Program-made: the position numbers and the translations under genes
From: Mimachlamys varia
Lineage: Eukaryota; Mollusca; Bivalvia; Pectinida; Pectinidae
Assembly: GCA_947623455.1 (NCBI GenBank)
Contig: OX392530.1
Span: forward strand, 28,923,405 to 28,987,404
Reading direction: 5' to 3'
DNA length: 64,000 nucleotides
Part shown: positions 16,101 through 28,100 of the stretch, piece by piece
Position numbering within the stretch: position 1 is the first letter of the stretch
How the letters are laid out: each line of letters opens with the position of its first letter
Notes under the pieces: generated by a model
What the model saw: the letters and a program-made list of their open reading frames with translations, nothing else
Databases searched by the model: none
What the model was told of the DNA's origin: nothing

Positions 16101-19100
16101 ACAACTATATCGACACCTTAGTCTATACAACAACTATACCGACACCTAGATCAATAATTACTATACCGACACCTACCGAATCCACTACGGGGCAATGCAA
16201 CTGCGTTATTAAAATGTTATGAAGGTCCGAAAGAGAAGTCTGAGATAGGCAATGCTTGTTTAGCTTTACTGGTCCAAAGACCGACGATGTTATACAATGT
16301 CTTGTCCGGCTTTCGGACGTCAACTTGTTTCTAAAAGATCGCTGCTTGTTAAACTATACGACTGAGCGTGGCTAACGAATGGATTATCTGAGGAACATTT
16401 GATAACATATGCCAAAATAAAAACGGAATTGCATATTATTTTTTTATACTATTTTTGGTTCAATTTCCTCGCAAGGAAATCGGGGTCTGGCCGAACCCAT
16501 AGGGACTGAGTTTCTGAGTTGCAACTTGAAAACACTTTATATATCCAACCCACAACCATACTTTTATACAGATATGTTGCGACTGATCTTGGAATCTGTC
16601 TTTCTCCTTTGAAAAATGTTTTACCACGCTAAATTAGATAATCTATATATCCAGGTGAGCAATAAAATCCTTTTGGTCTCTTGTTAGTGGTGACAATGCA
16701 GAAAAAAATATTGTATAGTTATATCAAGTGCTGATTGTAATAGGGAACCATTACAGAAGTGTCCCAAACTCCCGCATGCATTTCGGTTCGCAGTGCATTA
16801 CAATATGGTAAACTTAAATGTAATGATTATCAAAATAATCATTCTACGACTTTGTTTCGACTTCTATTGTTGATAGCTGTTTCCCGACATGCCTGGTTGT
16901 GAAGTTAAGGATGTTGCTAATGTCCTCGGCTGTGAACACACAAAAATTAAGTTGTACTGTCCTTTCCTGGTTGTTGGTTATTGTATTACCAGTGTCATTT
17001 TCAAGAATTTCAATATAATCTTTGTTCTTTGTTTTTCATTGTACATATCTCCAAAATGATATTGGATCCGCTTTAATATTTTCTGCCAGATGCGCTTTAC
17101 AGTCGGCCTTAGTCTTTCTCACTTCATTGCTTGATGTTTTTTATACACTGTGTTTATCGCTACATTACATTTTTACAATTGACATATTTTTCTAGCGTGT
17201 CTTCTTTCGTTTTATAACTTTACGAGCACTGTCATCCATCCATGGTGTTGCTAAGTTTTTGTTGGATACTTTATACACCGGTATGCTTTTTTTTGTTACT
17301 TGACTAAGTAAGTCGGTATATCGAGCCAAAGCTTCGTCCTCAGTTTCGTTGTGTAGTTTCCCATGTTGAGTTTTCTGTCATTTCTGATGTTATCGTAGTT
17401 GCCCATGTTGAGTTTTCTGTCATTTCTGATGTTATCGTAGTTGCCCATGTTGAGTTTTCTATGTCTTTTCTGATGTTATCGTATTTGCCTTTGTTGTAAG
17501 TAAGACTAGAGGTATTAACAGTTTGACCACCATATAGATGTGGTTGGAAGCTCATTATGGCGTGACCTCTGCTTCCTAATGGTGCATTTACCCCAGGTTC
17601 GTCAAACATGTTGGTTTCATTGGTTAGCAACAAGTCGAGTAGTGATGGTATTTCGTCTTCTCGCAATTGTGTAGGTTTAGTGCTGTGTTATACTAAGAAA
17701 TAGTCGCGTACTATTTCTGGGAATTTTGATGCTGGATGCTTTTCATTAAATGCTGTAGTTTCATCTTCCCAGTTAATTTCTTTCAGCTTGTGATATGCAT
17801 GAACCTGTGGTTTTCGAAGCTGGTTACAGATAGAACCTTTCCTAGATCAGAAATTGAGTTGTTTGGAGAGTTGTGGCTTCTGTGCACACATTGAAAAAGT
17901 AATCAGTCGGAGTTTTTGAGTTTTATTTCTACTGCCACGCGCTCTATATATTCCAACTTGTGAAGTTCTACTGCTGATGCATGCAAGGCCTCGTTGATAT
18001 AGACACAGATGCCTCGTCCGTCATAGCCCTCCATTTCTTTACTATACAGTTTGTAGTTGGGGACTTTATATGTAGTTAGTTGCAGGTTGCAATTGACTCT
18101 AATAGACAACATTTTAATTAAGCTTAGATAGAATATACTGAAGAAGATATAGTATGAATGATTGAATTCCTGGTTGAAAATATTTTGGGTGAGATTGGAG
18201 GGAAGATTTTTCAGCAGATTGTTGGTATGCTCAAGGTAACAAATTGTGCTCCACTCGTAGCTGACTTGATTTTTGTTTTCATACGAAGCTGAATTTTGGG
18301 AAGAACTAATCATGACAGGTAACACTAGCCTTGCCAAATTTTCAATATCACTTTCATATATATCGACGATGTGTGGTCTTTGAACAACAAGACGTTTGCT
18401 GACCACGTCGATCGTATATACCCTTTTGAACTTGAAATAAAGGACAGAACAGACTCTTCTACATCAGCTGCGTACCTCGATCTTTACTTAAACTATGACC
18501 AACACAGACAGCTTACTTCTAAGCTATACGATAAACGTGACGATTTCAATTTTCCTAACGTGAACTTTCCATTTCCTAATAGTAATATCCCTGCTTCTCA
18601 AACCTGTGATGTTAACAGGTCGCAGTTGATTCGTAATTCTAAGACTCGCTCTAAATATCGCGATTTTCGTGTCCGATGACGACTGCTGACAAACAAACAA
18701 GCAACACAGGGATTTGAGAGATGCAGGTTGATCCGAATTATGGGCAAGTTTTATGGTCGCCATCTTTGTCTCGTTGATATTCTGTATCTTTTTGTGATAT
18801 GAAGATGGACGTTTTTGAGTATGCTTACTGGCTATATAACTGTTGCATAATCAATGAACAAGTTCAATATATTCTAAATACATATGAGTTCATATTTTAT
18901 TTTAAGTCTTTGAATAAGACACGTTTCAGAAGTTGAAATTAAGAGTTACAGTGTATTATTTCAGGGGCTTGTTGAACCTTAAAACGCCTTGTTCGAGTCC
19001 TGGTCACGGCACTTGTGTTGTATCCTTGAACGATATACTCCACTCCGCTTGTTCCAGTTTACTCAGCTGTTAATGAGCACGTGGTTGGGCATTGCTAGAA

Positions 19101-22100
19101 AATGTAAAATGCTAGCTGTGAGCACCGAAATGGCAGCACCGGTTGTATGCTCCCCAGGGAGTTCAGAACGACATTGGCTGGTTGCTAAGGCCTATAACCA
19201 CGGATAATAATTTGTGAACCGCTTTAAGGCGACCTTTAGGTTGTGATAAAGTGGTATATAAGAACCTCGAATTATTATCATTATTACATGTATTACAAGC
19301 TTTACCGAACAGAATCTTACATTGTACGTAACTGAAGAACGTATACGTATCAGCTGTACATTTTTTGTTTTCCGAAAGCACTGTCAACTCAACCATAATT
19401 CGTCCGTCAAACCATTTTCGTCGTCCTATTTCTTTTTGTTGATCAGGTGCATCTGTTCCGATCTTTCAATAGTCTCCTTCAGCTTCTTTCTTGTCTAGTC
19501 TTGTGACTCTGTTTTCGTCAGCCAATATTTGTTTACTACGGCTACCTGACATTTGCGCTTCCGGTTCTATTTTTATACGAGCAATCACGGTGATTTTTTT
19601 TTTCGAATCATGTGACCACTATCCTGTTCCCGGTTCGGTGCCGATTCGCAAGAAAACATAAGAAATGATTTTTAACATAGAAAATGATAATAAAAATATG
19701 AATGTGGTACTGATGTGCTAAGTAATAAATCTTGATATTAAATAAATATGTTATTGTTTGATAATCTAAACACTTAATGTTAAAAAATATATAGAAAATG
19801 TTTCGCGTCGTACCATGTTGATATTCCTATAATTAGTCGAATGGCGGCGGCGAAATTGAGCAGACGAGCATCATTTATCGAACAATGCCGTTTTCAGGTA
19901 TTTTCAGGTTAATTGGCACAACTGAGACCTTGATTATCCTTCTAAGAATAACATTTGCCTTTAGAAAATGTATTTCATTTAGGAATTGGTCCAAACACGA
20001 GCTAATTATTATTATTATGTAAGATTATGTTTTAATTAATTAATTATTTCATGCATTCAGGTTTTGCCAAAACAACAGTACGTGTTCCGTCGGTGCGGGT
20101 GGGGTGTTGGTGTGCGACTGTATGGCAGGATTTTCTGGATCGCGCTGTGAGATCAACGACACTAACATTGTGACGTGTTCCGGCCCATGTAATGGACTTT
20201 CGGCACAAAACTGTAGTCAGGATCAGTCCGGGATCATGTGTCACTGCCGAGAATTTTTCGCAGGTATGGTGTTTTAGTTTAGTTTAAACATATTTTATTC
20301 AAGAGTCATGAGTCATTATTGCTATAAATTGCAACAGGATAGGGCACAAGTTGTACAACTTATATCAAGCCCGTTCCTATTCATATATAACACAACATAT
20401 ATATTTCTAAGTATCAAAATGGCAGTTATAAAGTTCTATACAATCATATTTTATAGTTAGCATGGTATTGTTATTTATTACATACTTACTATAAAATACA
20501 GGGAAATTGTATATTTGATAAATACGCATGTTTTTAGTATATATCAGCTTACCGGGCCAATATGGGCAATTCTTCGCTTAGCGGGCCGAATACACTGTAT
20601 CAGCCCGCATGCTGAGCGGGCCGAATACACTGTATCAGCCCTCTTCCGAAATTGCCGTGACGTCATATGACGTTCATGACGTTACAACAATCGAAAATGG
20701 ATTAGTTAAAAATAAGCAGGATACTAAGAGGAATTCACTTCAAAATCAATGGTATTAACCACATAACACTAGAGTGGGAAATGGTGTTTCGGGAAAACAG
20801 GATATAAATAGATATATGATATGAACATGATTGATATTGGGTGGAAATCACTGATAACGAGTTGGGTTTTTTTCTGTCAAGTTTCGACGAATGTATTGAA
20901 ATCTCTTAACGTCTTCTAAGGTATCCAGAGATTCATAGTCATGATTTTAGGGTTTTTTTTACGTCCTTTTTATACGTCATTTCCAGACGAACTTACAGAC
21001 ATTTGTTCCAGATCGCAGGGGTCATTTGATGAAATTCAACACCTTTTTTATTTGTATTCATAAAATCAGAGATGTTATGATTATTTGATACCCTAACTGA
21101 GAGTTGAATTAACGCCTACCTATTGTTGTTATGGTTTTAACATTAAAAAGATCCAAGTTGGGACAGAAAATTACCCTTGGCGCATATTCCTCTTTGTTTC
21201 AAATTTTGTTGTTCAAATAGCATATCAAACTTTTCTCTAACGCAGGAACTTATTGTGAAAGGCGAAATTGTCTTAATAATGTGTACAACTGTTCATCGAC
21301 CGGAACCTGTAACTTTAACGACCTTCATGGGAACGATTGCTCCTGTATGCCTGGCTACACGGGGAACTACTGTGACGTCAACATTGACGATTGCGTGGGT
21401 GTCACATGTGAAAACGGTGGAACTTGTATCGACGGGATAGGTATGTGGTATCAATCATTTTGATTTTCTATACATCGAATTACTGGTGAAACTACGCAAA
21501 ATGTATAAACTTTTTCTATATACCAGTGGCTTAGCTACGGCTGTTTTAAAGTGTACGCAGATGTGGTGCCGAAGAAGGACCCGAAACGCTAGGAGGCGTG
21601 GGGACGGGAGCGGGATTCGTCCGCCTCCAGGAAGGGGTGTCTGGGGGTGTCCCCGAAAGAAAAAATGATTTCCTTAAGGTCTTTGGAGCATTTTAACGTG
21701 TTGTAGTGCCAATTTTCAGGTAAAATGAATTGAAAAATAAACACGCTCATCTTCTTTTACTACAATGCGGGTACAGGCAGCTACGTATACGCCACTGGAT
21801 ACTAGTAGCATTGCTTTGTTTTTGTTCCAGCTTCGTTCAACTGCAGCTGTCCGGCGTTATACACCGGTGATTACTGCGAAAAGGCGGACTGTGTGGCGAG
21901 AGGGTGTGCCAGCCTGACCGGAAATGGAATGTGTGATGTATGTATATCCGGTTGCACTAAAAATTCAATTCATTCGTTAAATCTGAGCACTGGATGTTTA
22001 ATTCAATACATGTTTATACATACATGTACCGAGCAACACGGGGACAAAAAAATCGTTTATAATAGACACGTTATCTTAGGTATGACTTATAATCTAACTT

Positions 22101-25100
22101 GACCGTCGTGTTTGCTTTCTTATTGAATAGTACAATAAGACTCTTTCATGACCAGGGCCCAGTTTTTCAAAAGGTGATTAGCTTGATCAGTGATTAACGC
22201 AAATTTTAATTATCCTGTAACTTTAAAATGAAACCATAGATTTAGTTACAACTTTGCCGATATCAAATATCTAATAGTGTCAATTTAAATGCAAAATTGT
22301 TAAGATGTTACCTTGCATGTTGACAGAATTATTAAAGTTTGAAAATGTCGTTAATTTTTGGTCCACGGGTGTAAGATAGGGAAATTAAACCCGAGGAATT
22401 TTCAAATTTGGTAAAACTCGTGGCTTTGCCGAGGGTTCTGCCAAATTTGAAAATCCGAGGGTGGAATTTCCCTATCTTACACCTTTTGTCATGAAAAAAG
22501 TATTTATCTCTCATTTTAACCACCTAAAAAAGCTAAAAAAAAAACCATGAAAATACCTTTGACTGGCTACCATATTGAAAATGTCAACTTTTCCATTGAA
22601 GTATTTTGACGAAAACGAATGAGTCGGCGAGATTCAGCATACCCGTTATATACACAAACAAAATAATCTCATCTTTCTAATATCCACGGTTAAAAGATTT
22701 CGAAAGGTTTTCATTTCATCCCGTTGCCTTTTATCTTTTTTGGCATCAGATTTTACCGTATTCGTGACGTCACGTCATTGTTGCGCCATTGTGACGTCTC
22801 GACGTGACTGTATTGCATGGGTAGATATGTAATACAACCACAGCGACCATATATTATTGCCCTAGACAGGCCAGTATTACACACCTAGACATGAGAGAAT
22901 TGTATGTTACTCTGATCGTGTTAATGGATTTTCCACTTGAGGACTTAGTTCGACGGAGAAGTTGAAACCTCTCAGATGTTACCAAAAAAAGCGCATTCAA
23001 TGCACAACTTCGAAGAATTTTTGACAAACAAATAATGTTTATTCAATTAGAATGCGTCTTTCGTTCAAGTGCCCTTTTTGCTTCATTACATATTCTAAAA
23101 TGTCATTGAGTAACCGACCTTGTTTTATAAACAAATAATGCAAACTAGCAATAGTTTGCACTTTAGTGTCAGTCAGGAACCCCTAGAACTCTAAATCTTA
23201 AGAAAAATAGGACGGGAATTTCTAAGGTCAGCCTCTGTCCAAATCTCTTTTTCGGGGTTCTTGTTAAAATGGTTAACTTCTATACGTCTAAGGGGCCTTA
23301 GATTCTCTCAAAATGGCGGTGCAATATGCTGCTCAATTTCGCTGAATATATTTGTGCATATATTCAAACTTCATAAACCAAGTCATGAACTGTTGATTCT
23401 AAACGAAATATCCTTCTATCATTCACATCGACAAAGCTTTTGATCATACGTCAGATCACAGGATAACAGCTAGTTTTGGACCTAAACTAAGGTGTTTAGA
23501 TCAATTTTCGATAAAAAAGACCCCCTCAATGGCCATAAAGCCTTAATGTTCTTTGGATTTTTTATCGAAAATTGATCTTAACCCTCAAAAAGTTTGAAAT
23601 TTCTCTAAACACCTTAGTTTAAGTCCAAAACTAGATGTTACAAATTATCAGGTCCCTTTGCATCAAATCGTGTTTATTAAATAGAGAGATGTACAGTATG
23701 AGTTGTATGCGTTCATCCTCGTGTAACAGAAGCTGCTCGAGATATATTTTAAGAATGTCGACTGCCATATTGTACATGTACCACCACGTCACCCGTTCGC
23801 TATTTATTGTGCGAGAAGCATCAGAATAACCTGATTTTGTGCGCTTACCGTGACCTTGATCTTGATGTGCGGGCTATATCCTGAAAATGGTACACAACTT
23901 ACCGTCTGGCAGTGAAACGTAGATCTACATCTTTTTTTTATTGAAAATAAGAATGAATATTTGAAATCGGAAGACAAATGGACGAACGAAAGGACAAATA
24001 GCTAGATGCTTAGCCAATGCATATTCCTCCGTAAAAATACCACGGGTAACAATAAAACATTATGAAAATGGTTATTATTCTGCTGTACTTCCGATCAGGT
24101 GGTATAGGGTTATAACGGTCTTTTCAAGTGGTGCTTACACGTACTTTCTTTATCTTCAGACTCAATGTATGTTTGAGGAGTGTAACTACGACGGATTGGA
24201 GTGCTCCCTCGGTATCAACCCTTGGGCTGACTGTAGCGTGACGCCCACCGCCAGAGGGAGACACTGTTCCGTGTTGTTTATGGACGGTGTTTGTGATCCG
24301 GATTGTAATACCATTGGCTGTCTGTACGACGGATTCGATTGCGTAAACAACGGCACCATGCTTGCCGATTGTTTCAACGCCTCCTACTGCCTACAGAGCA
24401 TAGGAAACCACGTGTGTGATGCCGAGTGTGACACTCTGGAGTGTGCGTATGACGGCCAAGACTGTGCGAGCACCTCCACCATGAACCAGAACACATTGGT
24501 CCTGACTTTCACCCCCACGAACGCTTCCTTCGGCCGGCTCGCAGAGGCGCGTACAGTTGCCTACCAACTGGCCAGAAAATTGCAATCCAGAGTATACATC
24601 AGACAAAACAACGGCAGCGACATCATGGTGTATAGGGTAGCTAATTCATCTGATGCAAACATCAGGTAAGCCTTCCATCTCCGCATCGGAAGAACCTATG
24701 ACCAAACCGTTTGTTCATTTATACTTCATACAGTGTTTTTTTCTGTTGGCCAATGTGGCATTGTTTCTCATTCCCCATTCTCGATACCAATGGATTGTGT
24801 TCATCTACGCTTTCTAAACCCCTGGAACATCCTCGATATCCAGGGGTTGCGTTCATCATTGCTCTCTACACCCTTAGAACATCCTCGATACCATGATCGG
24901 GGTTGTGTTCATCTACGCTCTCTACACCCCTGGACCATCCTCGATACCCAGGGGTTGCGTTCACCAACGCTCGCTACACCTCTGGATCATCCTCGATACC
25001 ATGATCGGGGTTGCGTTCACCTACGCTCTCTACACCCCTGGATCATCCTCGATACCCAGGGGTTGCGTTCATCAACGCTCTCTACACCCCTGGATCATCC

Positions 25101-28100
25101 TCGATACCCAGGGGTTGCGTTCATCTACGCTCTCTACACCCCTGGACCATCCTCTCTACACCCCTGATCATCCTCTTCACACCCCTTGACCATCCTTGAT
25201 ATCCAGGGGCTTCGTTCATCTAAGTTCTCTACACCCTGGGCATATTCCAGGGGTATAGAGAGCGTTGGTGAGTGTAACCCCCGGAAATCGAGTATGCTCA
25301 TTCTCAAACCAAGATTAGTTTCAATAAATTATGTTTCTGTTGAATGAACCTTTGACCATACTCGTATGTCAATCGTCGTGAACATTATCCCTCGATCAAC
25401 AAAACGAAATGACGGAACTTGAGAATATAATTCGGCAACCACTTGAAAGGAAGATTCGGCGACGCATCGCTCATTTTCCGCCCTATTATCTCCTCGGTAG
25501 TTTGTATATGACATATATATATAATAGAATGGTTAGCTAAGATGAAGCGGACCATTGTAAAACAGGCAATCTTTAACTCAAGACTATTGGTGTCCCCTTA
25601 GTTAAACAGATGCATGGGAATATATCAAACATTTATATATTAGATTTAGTCAAACAGCCGATCGGGTATCTTTACTCTTTCTGTAAACGACAAAATAATA
25701 TTTATCTTATATTCGTCCTGTCCTTCTTAAACAATTTTTGCAAACAAGACAAAAGGTTGATAAATCAATCCAATTTATTCAAATCAATGCTTTAATCATT
25801 CAATTTATTTCAAATATGTAAGGCTGGTTTTCAAAATTAATGGACGTTGATTTTGTATATTTGAACGTTTCTTACAAGCAAACAATTATTTTTGTGATAC
25901 TGCATTGCAGAGCTTACTATGACATTGAGCGACCGTCTGACTGTACCATGGATGGTTCGTGTGTGACGGACGTACAGACCGCAGAAAAGATGGTAGCGGC
26001 TGTTGTGTGGATGTACGAGTCAACACCCGAGGCACCGGTTACAGTCTTCAGGAGCGTCACCAGTAAGTTCGTGCTACGTGTGAAACATAATGTGAATACA
26101 CTATCATATCACATTTGATGAAATGTGAAGACACATTAATTTCACGTGTGATGAAATGTGAAGACAAATTAATTTCACATGTGATGAAATGTGAAGACAA
26201 AGTAATTTCAAGCATGATGAAATGTAAAGACAAAGTAATTTCACATGTGATGTGATGTGAAGTCAGAAACTTCACGTGTGATGAAATGTGAAGACAGTAA
26301 TTTCAATTGTGATGAAATGTACAGACAAAGTAATTTCACGTGTGACGTGTTGTGAAGTCAGTAATTTCACGTGTGATGAAATGTGAAGACAGTTATTTCA
26401 CGTAATGTGATGCCATGTAGATCCAAACAATTGACAATCACCTTGTAATTTGATGTGCAGTCATGCAATATGTTTATTTCTCCTCATACTATACTATGCT
26501 ACAATGTACGTTTTTCTCCCTGTAGCCTGCACAGAGGGTTACCAATATTCAAACGGAAATTGTGATAGCACTTGCAACATCGGCTGTCAATCAACTTGTA
26601 ACATGGAGACCGGAAGTTGCGTGGACTGCAAGGACAGCTACGTCGGGAACACGTGTGACGTTCTATGCAGCTCGAGCTGTGCTGGAACGTGTAACGCCAC
26701 GCAATGTATCGGGGGATGTCAAGATGGCTATATTGGTGACAAATGTGATCAAGGTATGTGAAATGCTTTTGTACAGTCCTGTTCTTTTATGTTGTCTATA
26801 GCTTAATCATACTTACAAGATACGTTCTGTGACGTAAACTCTGTAATAACGGGGTTTTTTTGTCGAAGCAGCGTAAACGGTACTCTATACAAACTTGTCA
26901 TGTGATTCAATCAGATCAGTGAAACACTTATGGAAATATGTTTCAGCTTGCTCTATGGGGACGTACGGAGCTAACTGCAGCATGACATGTTCGGACTGTG
27001 CCAACAACAACTGTACTAACGTTGATGGCATGTGTCAACAGGGCTGTAAGAATGCGGGGCGAACTGGCACACAGTGTACCGACAGTAAGTATAGTGGATT
27101 GCCTCGTACTGTACCGACAGTAAGTATAGTGTTCAGTCACGTACTGTACCGACAGTAAGTATAGTGTTCAGTCACGTTCTGTACCGACAGTAAGTATAGT
27201 GGTCAGTCACGTACTGTACCGACAGTAAGTATAGTGTTCAGTCACGTACTGTACCGACAGTAAGTATAGTGTTCAGTCACGTACTGTACCGACAGTAAGT
27301 ATAGTGGTCAGTCACGTACTGTACCGACAGTGAGTATAGTGGTCAGTCACGTACTGTACCGACAGTGAGTATAGTGGTCAGTCACGTACTGTACCGACAG
27401 TAAGTATAGTGAATGGCCACGTACTGTACCGACAGTGAGTATAGTGTTCAGTCACGTACTGTACCGACAGTAAGTATAGTGGTCAGACACGTACTGACCG
27501 ACAGTAAGTATAGTGGCCAGTCACGTACTGTACCGATAGTGCGTATAGTGGTCAGTCACGTACTGTACCGACAGTAAGTATAGTGGATGGCCTCGTACTG
27601 TACCGACAGTAAGTATAGTGAATGATCACGTACTGTACCGACAGTAAGTATAGTGTTCAGTCACGTACTGTACCAACAGTGAGTATAGTGGATGGCCTCG
27701 TACTGTACCGACAGTAAGTATAATGGTGAGTCACGTACTGTACCGACAGTAAGTATAGTGGTAAGTGACGTACTGACCGACAGTGAGTTTAGTGGACAGT
27801 CACGTACTGTACCGACAGTAAAATAGTGTTCAGTCACGTACTGTACTGACAGTAAGTATAGTGGTCAGTCACGTACTGTACTGACAGTAAGTATAGTGGT
27901 CAGTCACGTATTGTATCGACAGTAAGTATAGTGGATTGTCTCGTACTGTACCGACAGTAAGTATAGTGGTCAGTCACGTACTGTACCGACAGTAAGTATA
28001 GTGGTCAGACACGTACTGTACCGACAGTAAGTATAGTGAATGACCACGTACTGTACCGACAGTAAGTATAGTGGTCAGTCACGTACTGTACCGACAGTAA

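Noticed and set aside
1092..16178. CRISPR-like or centromeric satellite array
   Set aside because: Units are directly adjacent with no unique spacers, and the array lies in an intron of a gene whose phase carries across it. It is a minisatellite.
18989..19207. 72-residue protein
   Set aside because: Falls wholly inside the SINE.
24733..25199. Overlapping frames rich in LYTPGPSS or HPRYP
   Set aside because: Translations of the 50-bp minisatellite in an intron.
24666..26430. Donor-derived origin for the arrays at 24790 and 26100
   Set aside because: Neither unit contains the preceding exon end or donor.
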